Shown piece by piece: positions 52,723 through 61,917 of a DNA stretch of 64,000 nucleotides. The stretch is from Vitreoscilla sp. (GTDB lineage: Bacteria; Pseudomonadota; Gammaproteobacteria; Burkholderiales; Burkholderiaceae_C): contig JADMKA010000103.1 in NCBI GenBank assembly GCA_018780145.1, forward strand, positions 1 through 64,000. Direction: 5' to 3'. Under the pieces are notes generated by a model. It was not told the DNA's origin. It saw only the letters and a program-made list of their open reading frames with translations, and did no database searches. How positions within the stretch are numbered: the first letter of the stretch is position 1; each line of letters opens with the position of its first letter. A program made the position numbers and the translations under genes.

Positions 52723-53939
52723 GCCATGGTGCCCGGCACGATGCGGCGGGCCGCGGACTCGAGGGCCTGCTTCGGTGTCTGCCGCCCTTCGGTGAGGTTG
52801 GTCAGCGAGGACTTCATCGCCCCCCAGAAGCGGCTCATCTCGGGGATGCTCGGGGTGGGCACACCGTCCCGTGCCGAGGCCATGATGCCCGCCACCTTGT
52901 CGCCCACCTGGGCTTGAGCGGCGAGTTCGGCGTAGTAGGCACGGCTGGCCGGCGCGCCGATGGGCTCGGCCTGGTCGATGGCGCGCAGGCCGGGCAGCGA
53001 GAGCAGGTGGTTCTCGATGAACTCGGCCGCGAGTTCGGGCTGCCGGCAGCTGCGGCTGATCATCAGGCCCTTGATGCCAACATAGGGCGCGGCCGGCCGG
53101 CCGGCCACGGCGGGGATCTTGGCGACGCCGAAATCCACCCCAACCCGCTTCAGGTTGACCCAGGCCCAGGGCCCGTTGATCATCATCGCCACCTGGCCGC
53201 TCGCCACCGCAGCCTCCATCTCGGCATAGCCGCTGCCAGCGGGCATCAGGCCCTGGCGGACCAGGCGGTCGAGCAACTCGGCCCCGATCAGCGCGCCGGC
53301 GTTGTGGACGCCGGTGTCGCGCGGGTCGTAGCTGCCATCGCTGCGCTGGCGAAACGCATAGCCGCCGTGGGCGGCCAGCAGTGGCCAGGTGAAGTAGTTG
53401 TTGGTGTAGTCCCAGAGAATGGCGCGCCGGCCCTGCTTGCGCAGCCGGGCGTCGAGCGCGAACACCTCATCGAAGGTCTTCGGCGGGGCGCCGACCAGGG
53501 CCTTGTTGTAGAGCAGCGTCACCGCCTCGATCGCATACGGGTAGCCCCAGAGCCGGCCGCGCACGCCGAAACCCTTCCAGGCCAGCGGGTCGACGTCGTC
53601 CAGCAGGCGCTTGTTCGGGGTCACCGCGCGGATCAGGCCGCTGGCGGCCCACTCGCCGATCCGGTCATGGGCGTAGACGTAGATGTCCGGCCCCTTGCCA
53701 GCGGCCGCGGCCTGCTGGAACTTGGAGGGGCCCTCGATCGGGTCGGGCGTCTCGATCACCACCGGCACGCCGGTCTCGGTGGTGAAGCTCTCGGCCGCGC
53801 GGCGCATGCCCTTGGCGCCCTCGACGGTGAACCAGACCACCAGGGGCTCCGGGCCAGCAGCCGCGAGCCGGCCCGTGGCGGCCAGGGCCGCCGAGAGGCC
53901 GAGCCCTTGCTGGGTGAATCGCCGTCGCGTCAGGGTCAT
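52719..53939 (-). CDS. malE: Maltodextrin-binding protein (set 2), Tat-type signal peptide
   Basis: The protein has 406 residues. The N-terminus reads [20 protein letters not shown], with a twin-arginine motif and a moderately hydrophobic region, so export through Tat is likely, unlike the Sec-type MalE of set 1. The mature part keeps MalE features ([49 protein letters not shown]). The ligand is probably a maltodextrin or related oligosaccharide. The start is 7 bases from operator 53947-53961 and there is no Shine-Dalgarno sequence. It heads malE2-malF2-malG2-amylase-GH32, all on the same strand. Confidence 0.9.
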   Translation of the reverse strand: MTLTRRRFTQQGLGLSAALAATGRLAAAGPEPLVVWFTVEGAKGMRRAAESFTTETGVPVVIETPDPIEGPSKFQQAAAAGKGPDIYVYAHDRIGEWAASGLIRAVTPNKRLLDDVDPLAWKGFGVRGRLWGYPYAIEAVTLLYNKALVGAPPKTFDEVFALDARLRKQGRRAILWDYTNNYFTWPLLAAHGGYAFRQRSDGSYDPRDTGVHNAGALIGAELLDRLVRQGLMPAGSGYAEMEAAVASGQVAMMINGPWAWVNLKRVGVDFGVAKIPAVAGRPAAPYVGIKGLMISRSCRQPELAAEFIENHLLSLPGLRAIDQAEPIGAPASRAYYAELAAQAQVGDKVAGIMASARDGVPTPSIPEMSRFWGAMKSSLTNLTEGRQTPKQALESAARRIVPGTMA

Positions 53940-53946
53940 GATGCAA

Positions 53947-53961
53947 TGTAGTTTAAGTACA
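53947..53961. promoter_or_regulatory. Operator O5 (malE2)
   Basis: TGTAGTTTAAGTACA: 13 of 15 positions match the best site. It ends 7 bases upstream of the malE2 ATG and overlaps a -10-like TACATT on the malE2 strand. With O6, 72 bases away, it marks an internal promoter between the peptidase gene and malE2. Confidence 0.7.
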
Positions 53962-54033
53962 CATTGACATCGATTGCAAGAACTTTTTCTAGCCGGGCTG
54001 GTCGCGTGGCCCGGCCATATCATGCCGATGCCG

Positions 54034-54048
54034 AGTAGTTTGACTACT
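54034..54048. promoter_or_regulatory. Operator O6 (inside the peptidase stop codon)
   Basis: AGTAGT-TTG-ACTACT: the inner arms GTAGT/ACTAC are perfect and the palindrome extends to GAGTAGTTTGACTACTC. It overlaps the TAG stop codon (54044-54046) of the S9 peptidase gene and lies 95 bases upstream of the malE2 ATG. It may act as an auxiliary site to O5. Confidence 0.65.
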
Positions 54049-56059
54049 CCGGCAGCGGGTTCAGCGAGAGATGCCGGTCCAGGAAGCGTGCGGTCCGGTT
54101 CCAGAAGTCGTTCAGGTTCTTGGGGTCGCGCCAGCCATGCCCTTCGTCTTCGTAGACCACCCACTCCAGTGCCGTGCTGGCCGGCTGAACGGCCTTGCGA
54201 AAAGTCTCGCCGTGAACCAGCGGCACGCGGCGATCCCGGCCCCCGTACGCCAACAACAGCGGCTGGCGGATCCGTGCGGCATGGGTGATCGGCGATTGCG
54301 CCTTCAGGGTCGCGGCGTCCTCGACGCGGTCACCGAGCAACTGGGGCATTCCGTGCCGCTTGAAACTGGGGGAAATGTCGTCCCAGTCGACGGTGTAGAG
54401 CATGTCGAGGTCGGTCACCCCCACCCAGGCCACGCCGCAGCGGAACAGATCGGCATCACGCGCCAGACCCATCAGCGTGGCATAGCCCCCATAGCTGGCC
54501 CCGGCGAGGGCAATGCGGCGAGCGTCGGCCAGGCCCTGCGCGATGGCCCAGCGGGTCACGTCCACGAGATCGGTCTGCATGGCCTGGCCCCACTGGCGCC
54601 AGCCGGCCTTGAAGTGCTTCAGCCCGTAGCCCAGCGTGCCGCGGAACTGCGGCTGAACGACAGCGAACCCTCGGGCGGCGAGGAACTGAACCGCCTCGTC
54701 CCATTGCCAGCTGGGGCCGGGAGAGAACGGCCCTCCATGCACCAGCACCACGGTCGGCAGGCTCCTGGCTTCGACGCCACGCGGCCGGGTCACCCAGACC
54801 GGTATCTCCAACCCGTCCCGTGCCTTGACACGCACCAGCTCGGAAGCGGCTTGCGTCCTGGCGTCGATGTCCGGGCGCTGTGCGCCCAGCCGCGTGAACT
54901 TGCGCGTTCGCCGGTCGTGCAGGAAGTACAGCGTCGGCTGGATGTCCGCGAAGGCCTCCACCAGCACCCATGGCGAGTCCCCCTGCCAAGGCACCGAAAG
55001 CCGGTTCACGGTGCGCGGCAACACCTTGTCCACCTGCTGTTGAAGGGCGGCCATGTCGGCGTCGACCCACTGCGTCACCTCCGCGTCGATGGTGAACCGG
55101 TAGCCCAGCACCCGATCCTGCCGGTCCACGATCTCGGCGTCGACGTCGAAATCCGGCGACTGCACCAGAGGCTGGCCTGACCAGGCGCCGGTGGCGGGGT
55201 CGAGCAGCCACAGTGCCAGCTTGTCGCTGCCGCGGCGGGCGCTGACATAGAGCCGGCCATCGGCCCCGACCCGGTTGACCTGGAAGTCCCCACCCTCGGT
55301 GTACGCGTTGAACTCGGTCAAGGTTCGCCATTGCCCACTGACCGGGTCGTTCCAGCGCAGGGCGCCCTTCTCGCCGTCACGGGTCTGGGCCACACGCAGC
55401 ACGCCCTTGGCATCCGCCCACCAGCCCACCGAGTGGAGTGGGCCGTCGACTTCCTCGATCCTGCCATTGCGGGTGTTCAGGCGCAGCAGCTTGATGTAGT
55501 CCCAGTCCTTGCTGTCGTAGGCCTCTGGCCGCGCCACGAGCACCTCGTCGCCCTCGCGCTGAGTCGTGCCATTGAGCAGGTAGGTGTTCCAGGGTTCGAG
55601 GCGGCGCGTGTCGTTGCCATTGCGGGCCCACACCGCTTGCCGCTCGACCAGTTGCTTGAAGGCCTTGCCGTCGACATCCACCGCGAACAGGCCGGGCCCG
55701 GCGTCCTGCTGGCCCGCAGGAACGTTGAGGTCGGCCAGCGTGAAGGCCACACGCTGGTTGTTGACCCACACCATGCGGCCCAGGTCGGCAGCGTCCGAGC
55801 TGTAGACCACCGTGGGCACCATCGACTGCAGGTCCAGGACCGACAACAGCACCCGGCCATGCGGGCCGACCGTGCCCATCGCCAGGCGCTGGCCGTCGGG
55901 CGACAGAGCGGCGCTGACCATCTGGGGCGCCTTGAAGTACTGCGCCGCATCCGGCCGCTCGCCTGCAGGCCATCCGATCGCCGGCCAGGCCGCCAGGCCC
56001 GCCGCGGCGAGCAGCGTCCGGCGCCCGATGGGCGGCCCTTTCTGCGCCGACCTGGTCAA
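54044..56059 (-). CDS. S9 family serine peptidase (prolyl oligopeptidase-like), exported
   Basis: The protein has 671 residues from a TTG start inside the TTGA that ends the halogenase gene (translational coupling). The N-terminal GRRTLLAAAGLAAWPAIGWPA looks like a signal peptide, possibly Tat-type. A beta-propeller region (residues about 40-400) precedes the alpha/beta-hydrolase domain with S522 (GASYGGY), D609 (GGRDRR) and H641 (DEGHGW), a complete triad. Such enzymes cleave short peptides in the periplasm. In-frame Met codons further down would lose the signal peptide, and the long open frame upstream belongs to the halogenase region and is not coding in this frame. Its role beside a TonB receptor is unknown. 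Confidence 0.85.
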   Translation of the reverse strand: MTRSAQKGPPIGRRTLLAAAGLAAWPAIGWPAGERPDAAQYFKAPQMVSAALSPDGQRLAMGTVGPHGRVLLSVLDLQSMVPTVVYSSDAADLGRMVWVNNQRVAFTLADLNVPAGQQDAGPGLFAVDVDGKAFKQLVERQAVWARNGNDTRRLEPWNTYLLNGTTQREGDEVLVARPEAYDSKDWDYIKLLRLNTRNGRIEEVDGPLHSVGWWADAKGVLRVAQTRDGEKGALRWNDPVSGQWRTLTEFNAYTEGGDFQVNRVGADGRLYVSARRGSDKLALWLLDPATGAWSGQPLVQSPDFDVDAEIVDRQDRVLGYRFTIDAEVTQWVDADMAALQQQVDKVLPRTVNRLSVPWQGDSPWVLVEAFADIQPTLYFLHDRRTRKFTRLGAQRPDIDARTQAASELVRVKARDGLEIPVWVTRPRGVEARSLPTVVLVHGGPFSPGPSWQWDEAVQFLAARGFAVVQPQFRGTLGYGLKHFKAGWRQWGQAMQTDLVDVTRWAIAQGLADARRIALAGASYGGYATLMGLARDADLFRCGVAWVGVTDLDMLYTVDWDDISPSFKRHGMPQLLGDRVEDAATLKAQSPITHAARIRQPLLLAYGGRDRRVPLVHGETFRKAVQPASTALEWVVYEDEGHGWRDPKNLNDFWNRTARFLDRHLSLNPLPE

Positions 56060-57576
56060 GGCCGGGCAACCGCAGGTGCGGCGCAATGCTGGGCAATGAA
56101 GGCCGCGTGGTCGGGCATCACGTCCACGCACTTGGTGATCACCGCGCGCACGCTCTCCAGGTACTTGACGACCTCGGCCTCGGGCTGCAGATCGACCAGC
56201 GGGTGGTACCGGCGGGGCACCAGGTTCTGCCCCTCGAAGACCTGCAGCCAGCTCTCCTCGGTGAACAGTTCGTTGTCGATGCGCACCATGCGGCCGTGCG
56301 CGGCGAAAAGCTCGATCTTGTGCGCCAGCGAGTCGGGCACCGGCATGTGGGCGCAGGCCTGCCAGAACGCCGAATCGGTTCGCTGGTTGAGCTTGTAGTG
56401 CAGGATCACGAAGTCGCGGATGCGCTCGTACTCGAAGCGCGACTGGCGGTTGTACTCGGCGACGTCGACCGGGTCGAAGGCCTGGTCCGGGAAGTAGTCG
56501 ATCAGCCGCTGCAGCGACGACTGGATCAGGTGGATGCTGGTCGACTCCAGCGGTTCGAGGAAGCCGCTGGCCAGGCCGATCGCCACCACGTTCTTGTTCC
56601 ACGCCTGCTTGCGCATGCCGGTGACAAAGCGGATCTGGCGCGGGTCGGCCTGCGGCTTGCCGTCCAGGTTGGCCAGCAGGGTGCCGGCCGCCTCGTCGTC
56701 GCTGACGAACTGGCTGCAGTAGACATGGCCATTGCCGATGCGGTGTTGCAGCGGGATGCGCCACTGCCAGCCGGCACGGTGGGCGGTGGAGCGGGTGTAG
56801 GGGGTCAGGGCCGGCGCCGAGTCGCAGGGCACGGCCAGTGCGCGGTCGCAGGGCAGCCAGTGCGTCCAGTCCTCGTAGCCGGTCTTCAGCGCCTGCTCGA
56901 TCAGCAGGCCGCGGAAGCCCGAGCAATCGATGAAGAACTCGCCCTCGACGCGCTCGCCGCTCTCCAGCACCACGGCATCGACATGGCCGTCGGGCTCGCG
57001 TTGGCTGACCCGCACGATCTTGCCCTCGGTGCGCTGGACGCCCTTGGCCTCGCAGAACTGGCGCAGGAAGCGCGCGTACAGCGACGCGTCGAAATGGTAG
57101 GCGTAGGCGATGTCGTTCAGCGGCGAGTTCGGGACATCGGTCTGCGGCGGCAGGAACCGGTTGGCCTTGCTGGCCATGCGGGTGATGCAGTAGTTCTCCA
57201 GGCCGGGGGCCTTGCCGAGCGCATGCATCTTCTGCCAGTACTGGTCGAAGCGCACCGTCCACAGATCCTGCCCGATCTTGCCGAAGCCGTGCATGTAGCG
57301 GTCGCCCAGCCGGCCCCAGTTGACGAACTCGATGCCCAGCTTGAAGGTGCCTTGCGTGGCCTTCAGGAACGCCGTCTCGTCCAGCCCGTTCACCTTGTTG
57401 AAGATGCGGATCATCGGGATCGTCGCTTCGCCGACGCCGACGATGCCGATCTCGTCGGATTCGACGAGGCGGATGCGGTAGCGCCCGCGCAGCGCGGTGG
57501 ACAAGGCCGCCGCCGCCATCCAGCCGGAGGTGCCGCCGCCGACGATGACGATGGTCTTCAGAAGCTCGGTGTGCAT
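56056..57576 (-). CDS. Flavin-dependent tryptophan-type halogenase
   Basis: The protein has 506 residues. The FAD loop is GGGTSG (13-18). The halogenase-specific W-x-W-x-I-P motif is at 270-275. Lys79 in TFKL occupies the same number and context as the catalytic Lys79 of PrnA/RebH, and the EPLESTS motif (341-347) carries the second catalytic acid of those enzymes. With reduced flavin from a separate reductase such enzymes chlorinate or brominate indoles or other aromatics. Genes of this family are often next to TonB-dependent receptors in Xanthomonas and Caulobacter, where the natural substrate is unclear. It sits 75 bases after the receptor gene and overlaps the peptidase gene by 4 bases. 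Confidence 0.9.
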   Translation of the reverse strand: MHTELLKTIVIVGGGTSGWMAAAALSTALRGRYRIRLVESDEIGIVGVGEATIPMIRIFNKVNGLDETAFLKATQGTFKLGIEFVNWGRLGDRYMHGFGKIGQDLWTVRFDQYWQKMHALGKAPGLENYCITRMASKANRFLPPQTDVPNSPLNDIAYAYHFDASLYARFLRQFCEAKGVQRTEGKIVRVSQREPDGHVDAVVLESGERVEGEFFIDCSGFRGLLIEQALKTGYEDWTHWLPCDRALAVPCDSAPALTPYTRSTAHRAGWQWRIPLQHRIGNGHVYCSQFVSDDEAAGTLLANLDGKPQADPRQIRFVTGMRKQAWNKNVVAIGLASGFLEPLESTSIHLIQSSLQRLIDYFPDQAFDPVDVAEYNRQSRFEYERIRDFVILHYKLNQRTDSAFWQACAHMPVPDSLAHKIELFAAHGRMVRIDNELFTEESWLQVFEGQNLVPRRYHPLVDLQPEAEVVKYLESVRAVITKCVDVMPDHAAFIAQHCAAPAVARP

Positions 57577-57651
57577 CGCCTGCGCCCTTCTACGATTCGG
57601 AATGGAAAAGGGGAGCCCGAAGGCCCCCCGTGAGCATAGGGCCTGACGCCC

Positions 57652-60477
57652 TCAGAACTTGTAGTTCAGGCCGGCCAGGTAGGACGAGCCGAACTTCTTG
57701 GTCTCTGTCACCGCGCCAGTGGCGGCGTTGTACTTCGTGAACGGCTCGTTGGTCAGGTTGCTGCCCTGGGCCAGCAGCGACAGCCCCTTCAGCCAGCCCG
57801 ACTGGAACTCGTACGAGACCTGCAGGTCCAGCTGCGACTCGGCCTTGATGAAGGCGAGCTGCGTGTTGTCCTGGAAGTCCTGGATCGAGCCCAGGTAGGC
57901 CGAGCGCTGGCGGTGCGCCACGGCGATCTGGAAGCCGTGCTTCTCGTAGTACAGGCGGGCGTTGATGACCTCCTTCGACAGGCCCGGCAACGGGATGTCG
58001 AGGGTGCCGAGGTTCTGGCCACTGACACCCGTGATCGGCAGCTTCACCGAGCTGTTGGTGTTCGAGTAATTCACCATCACGCCGAAGCCGTCCAGCATGT
58101 CGCTGGCCATCGAGAACGGCACGTTGATTGCCAGTTCCACACCGCTGATCGAACCACCCTTGCCGTTGTTGGCCTGGGTGATGGTGTCCAGCGGGCCGAC
58201 TGGCGCAGGCGCGTTCGGCGTCAGGTAATCGGTGTAGTCGAAAGGCCGCTCGACCTTCAGGATGTAGGTGTCCAGGTTCTTGTAGAAGCCAGCGATGCTG
58301 ACGTAGCCCTTCTTGCCGAAGTACTTTTCGTACGACAGGTCGATCACGTCGGCGCGGAAGGGCTCGAGTTCGGGGTTGCCACCCGAGCCGGTGTAGTAGC
58401 CCTTGGTGCTGTCGTAGCTCGGGTCCACCGTGGCCTTCATGTCCTCCATGTTGGGGCGGGCCAGGACGCGGCCGACGCCCAGGCGCAGCAGGTTGTCGCC
58501 ACCGAGATCGGCGGTCAGGTTCAGGCTGGGCAGCACATCGGTGTAGTTGTGGCTCCTGCCGACCGTGTTGTAGTCGCACGAGTGGGCGCCACCATTGCAG
58601 GTGGTGCGGTCGACGACAAAACCAGCGGCCGACTGCTGGGTGCCGATGACCTGCACACCCACGTTGCCGCGCACCGGGAAGCCCGCGATCTCGGTGTCGA
58701 CGTCGCCCTTCAGGTAGCCGGTGGTGACCTTTTCCTTCACACCCCAGGACTTGGCCAAGATGTCGGCATCGGTCCAGGGGTTCAGGTCATAGACCGATCC
58801 CAGTGAACCGGCCGGGTTCCAGTTGAGCGTCGGGATGCCGGTGAGGCCGCCCACGCCGGTGGTCGGGTTCGGCATGTCGGCGAAGACCAGGCGATCGATC
58901 ACGTTGCCGTTCGCATCCAGGGCGCCCGGAATGATCAGCGCACCTTCGCGGGTCACGCGGTCCTTGGTGCGCTCGGTGAAGTTGACGCCAACGTCAACCG
59001 CGGTGATGGGCCCGAAGCTCAGGTCCGTGCGGCCCGACAGCCGCAACGCCGAGATCTTGTCCTTGGTGACCGGATTGGCGTAGTAGCCGTCCTGCACGCC
59101 GTTGGCGCCGGCCCAGCCCTGCACGTCGGTCAGCTTGATCAGGTTCGGGTCGGCGTAGTTCAGGCCGCTGGTGTACTTGACGTCCGCCAGGTTGGACCCA
59201 TTGAAGCCGGTGAACGAGATGGTGTCGTCCAGGCGGGTGGCGTTGCCCGGGATGCCGGCGGTGGTCTCGAAGCGCTCGGAATCCTTCTTCACCTCGGAGT
59301 ACGACAGGTCCGAGCGCAGCGTCCAGCCGCCAGCCAGCAGCTTGGAACCCCAGCCGATGGAGTTCAGCGTGTCGGTGTAATCCTCGTTGTGGTTGCGGAT
59401 CACGCCCTTCCAGTTGGTGAAGGTGCCCGAGGTGGCCACGCCGTCGACGATGGTGGCGTCGATCAGCGTGCCGCCGGTGTCGTTGGCGCCGGCCGACAAG
59501 CCGCCCAGCGGCCCCTCCAGGCCGCGCTTCTTGACCGAGAAATCGCCCTTCGAATAGAACAGGTCGAGGACGGTCTCGAAGTTCTTGTTGGGCTTCCACT
59601 GCAGCACGGCCATTGCGCCGTCGCGGCTCGAGTCGGTGGTTTCGATGTCGGTGGTGAAGCCGCCCGGGGTCTTCACGGTGCCGCCGTTGTAGGGCACATC
59701 GGCGACCCAGCCGCCCCAGGTGTTGAAGTTCGGCCGGCCGCCGCCCTTGGAGTTGGTGTGCGTGAGGCCCAGCGCCACGCCCACGGTACGGTCGGCGAAC
59801 TGGTCGATGTACGACAGCGACGCGCGGTCACCGCTGCCGGTGCTGAAGCCCGGCTTGTTCTCGGCCTTGGAGTTGAACTCCTGGCGGTAGTTGACGACGA
59901 TGTTGCGCTGGCCGAAGTTGAGTGGGCGCACCGACTGCAGATCGGTGGTCGACGACAGGCCCTGGCCGACCAAGCCGGCGTCGGCGGTCTTGTAGACCAG
60001 GATGCTGCCCAGCAATTCGGCCGGGTACTGGTCGAACTCGACGCTGCGGCTGCTGCCGGTGGAGGCCTGCTCACGGCCGTTCAGCAGGCCGCCGTTGAAA
60101 TCGGGCGACATGCCGCGCACGCTGATCTGCTGCGCGCGGCCGGACACCGGGCTGCGCTGCATGGCCACGCCGGGCAGGCGCGAGATCGACTCGGCCACGC
60201 TGGCATCGGGCAGCTTGCCGATGTCTTCCGCCGAAATCGCCTCGACGATCTGGTCGGAGTTCTTCTTGGCGGAAATCGCGTCCTCGATGCCCTTGCGGAT
60301 ACCGGACACCACCACCGTTTGCACCTGCTCGGCCGGCTTGGCCGCTTCCTGCGCGAGGGCCGCGCCGGTCGAGAAGATCAGCGCCGAGCAGGCCGCGGCC
60401 ACCGGGTTGATCGGGAACACCGCGCGCGGCCTGAACCCGTGGGGATTCACACCGTGCCTCTTGTTGGTCATTTTCAT
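57652..60477 (-). CDS. TonB-dependent outer-membrane receptor (Xanthomonas/Caulobacter type)
   Basis: The protein has 941 residues. The signal peptide is long, with cleavage near residue 42 (GAALAQ). A TonB-box-like QTVVVSG follows, then the plug (ISAEDIGKLPDASVAESISRLPGV, RGMSPDFNGG) and a 22-strand-type barrel ending in Phe (GLNYKF), as outer-membrane proteins do. The plug pattern is that of the carbohydrate-linked receptors of Xanthomonas and Caulobacter, including the maltodextrin receptor MalA. It likely imports maltodextrins too large for porins. The start is supported by GAGGAG 7 bases upstream. It heads the receptor-halogenase-peptidase group, and the operator at 60746-60760 is 269 bases upstream. 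Confidence 0.92.
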   Translation of the reverse strand: MKMTNKRHGVNPHGFRPRAVFPINPVAAACSALIFSTGAALAQEAAKPAEQVQTVVVSGIRKGIEDAISAKKNSDQIVEAISAEDIGKLPDASVAESISRLPGVAMQRSPVSGRAQQISVRGMSPDFNGGLLNGREQASTGSSRSVEFDQYPAELLGSILVYKTADAGLVGQGLSSTTDLQSVRPLNFGQRNIVVNYRQEFNSKAENKPGFSTGSGDRASLSYIDQFADRTVGVALGLTHTNSKGGGRPNFNTWGGWVADVPYNGGTVKTPGGFTTDIETTDSSRDGAMAVLQWKPNKNFETVLDLFYSKGDFSVKKRGLEGPLGGLSAGANDTGGTLIDATIVDGVATSGTFTNWKGVIRNHNEDYTDTLNSIGWGSKLLAGGWTLRSDLSYSEVKKDSERFETTAGIPGNATRLDDTISFTGFNGSNLADVKYTSGLNYADPNLIKLTDVQGWAGANGVQDGYYANPVTKDKISALRLSGRTDLSFGPITAVDVGVNFTERTKDRVTREGALIIPGALDANGNVIDRLVFADMPNPTTGVGGLTGIPTLNWNPAGSLGSVYDLNPWTDADILAKSWGVKEKVTTGYLKGDVDTEIAGFPVRGNVGVQVIGTQQSAAGFVVDRTTCNGGAHSCDYNTVGRSHNYTDVLPSLNLTADLGGDNLLRLGVGRVLARPNMEDMKATVDPSYDSTKGYYTGSGGNPELEPFRADVIDLSYEKYFGKKGYVSIAGFYKNLDTYILKVERPFDYTDYLTPNAPAPVGPLDTITQANNGKGGSISGVELAINVPFSMASDMLDGFGVMVNYSNTNSSVKLPITGVSGQNLGTLDIPLPGLSKEVINARLYYEKHGFQIAVAHRQRSAYLGSIQDFQDNTQLAFIKAESQLDLQVSYEFQSGWLKGLSLLAQGSNLTNEPFTKYNAATGAVTETKKFGSSYLAGLNYKF

Positions 60478-60915
60478 GGAGGGACTCCTCAGGCTCTTGG
60501 AACACACATGCACCACAGCCCAACTTGGCGCGCTCTCGCAGAGGGAGGGAGCGAGAGGCCAAGTTTGCAGCTTGTAAAGAATTCTGTACTAAAACTAGAT
60601 TACAAACCACCTCAGGCAATCCCTAAGTGACAGCGCCGGCCGCCCGGCGAGCGGCCAGTCTTACCGATGAAAATGCAGGAAGCACGGAGGTTCCCTGGCG
60701 CGACGATCAAGCTTCGGCGGCGAGGTACATCCCGATTACAAGACATGTAGTGTGACTACATTTCGCGCTTTTCGCCACACCGAAGTCAGTGTTTACCCTG
60801 GCCGCAGCAGCGCCGGCTTGCCAAACCCGGCGTCGGGTGTCTTAGTGCAGGGTTGGGCTGAAAGCAGCCCGGGGTCGGTTGGGCGCGGCCCGTGCGCTGG
60901 GCCCGCAAGGCGGGC
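60478..60915 (-). promoter_or_regulatory. Receptor leader region between glk and the TonB receptor gene
   Basis: These 438 bases lack a gene. They contain operator O7 (60746-60760), an AT-rich stretch at about 60570-60610 that is a likely promoter or leader segment (no convincing -35/-10 pair seen), and the GAGGAG ribosome site just before the receptor ATG. The remainder shows nothing recognisable. Confidence 0.5.
60746..60760. promoter_or_regulatory. Operator O7 (TonB receptor)
   Basis: TGTAGT-GTG-ACTACA: both six-base arms are perfect and 14 of 15 positions match O3. It lies 269 bases before the receptor start codon and 156 bases after the glk stop codon. Confidence 0.75.
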
Positions 60916-61917
60916 TCAGCAGCCGGTGGCTTGCTCGATGGCCGCGGCGGCGCCGGTCAGCGCGGCCAGGGTGTCGGTGATCAGCGCGGTGGGGATCGAC
61001 TCCACATAACCGCGAAAGCGCCCCTTCGCCTCGAAGCGCTCGCGGAACGCCGAGCGGAAGAAGCGCTCCTCCATGCGGGGCACGATGCCGCCACCGATGT
61101 ACACCCCGCCGCGGGCGCCGAGCATTAGGGCCACGTTGCCCGAGAAGCTGCCAAGCAGCGAGCAGAAGGCGTCGAGGCTGCGGCTGCAGTCGGCATCCGC
61201 CCCGGACAGGCCCTGCTCCATGATCTGCTCGGCCGCCAGCGGCTCAGCCACCGGGCGGCCCAGAACTTCGGCCACCGCACGGTGCAGCACCGGCAGGCCG
61301 ATGCCCGACAGCAGCCGCTCGGCCGAGACATGCGGGAACTCGCGCCGCACACAGCGCAGCAACTCCGACTCGAAATCATCGCCCGGCGCCAGGGTGCTGT
61401 GCCCCCCCTCGCCCGGCAGCGCGTGCCAGCCGGAGCGCGTCTGCACCATGCCCGCCACGCCCAGGCCGGTACCCGGGCCGATGACCGCCAGCGCACCTTC
61501 GGCGACCGGCAATGCCCCGTGGGCACGCAACTGGTTGGGCCGCAGGTGCGGCAGCGACAAGGCCAGCGCTTCGAAGTCGTTCAGCACCGACAGCCCATCC
61601 AGGCCCAGATCGGACTGCAGGGCCTGGCGGGAAAAGCTCCAGTGGCTGTTGGTCAGGTCGACCTGGTCGCCAACCACCGCGGTGGCCACGGCGATGGCCG
61701 CATGCCGCGGCGCACGGTAGGCCGGCCCCAGCTGGGTGGCGAGTTGCTCCAGGTAGGTGCGCGCCGCCTGGGCCGGGCCGGCATGGTCGGGCACGGCCAG
61801 CTTGCGCACATGCTCTGCCGCCGTATCCGGCCCGGACAACCAGCCGAAGCGGGCATTGGTGCCGCCGACATCAGCCACCAGGCGCGGATAGGTCGCGGCG
61901 ATCTCGGTGGCCGTCAT
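60916..61917 (-). CDS. glk: Glucokinase (stand-alone)
   Basis: The protein has 333 residues, similar to E. coli Glk (321). It has the ATP/phosphate loop VADVGGTNARFG, LNDFEALA with the catalytic Asp, GPGTGLGVAG and the metal/sugar motif GEGGHSTL. It phosphorylates cytoplasmic glucose freed by MalQ, amylases and GH15. The start MTATEI gives the family N-terminus; the 33 codons open upstream are Pro/Arg-rich and not homologous. It is the second glucokinase of the window, related to but clearly diverged from the kinase half of the HexR fusion. Operator O8 is 156 bases upstream. Confidence 0.93.
   Translation of the reverse strand: MTATEIAATYPRLVADVGGTNARFGWLSGPDTAAEHVRKLAVPDHAGPAQAARTYLEQLATQLGPAYRAPRHAAIAVATAVVGDQVDLTNSHWSFSRQALQSDLGLDGLSVLNDFEALALSLPHLRPNQLRAHGALPVAEGALAVIGPGTGLGVAGMVQTRSGWHALPGEGGHSTLAPGDDFESELLRCVRREFPHVSAERLLSGIGLPVLHRAVAEVLGRPVAEPLAAEQIMEQGLSGADADCSRSLDAFCSLLGSFSGNVALMLGARGGVYIGGGIVPRMEERFFRSAFRERFEAKGRFRGYVESIPTALITDTLAALTGAAAAIEQATGC

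Noticed and set aside
48808-52917. A 1369-codon open frame antisense to the set-2 amylase, malG2 and malF2
   Set aside because: Same reason: low-complexity composition and full overlap with well-supported genes on the other strand.
56060-57262. An N-terminal extension that would join the S9 peptidase frame to 400 further residues
   Set aside because: That stretch is the halogenase gene in another frame; the peptidase has its own signal peptide starting at the TTG at 56059.
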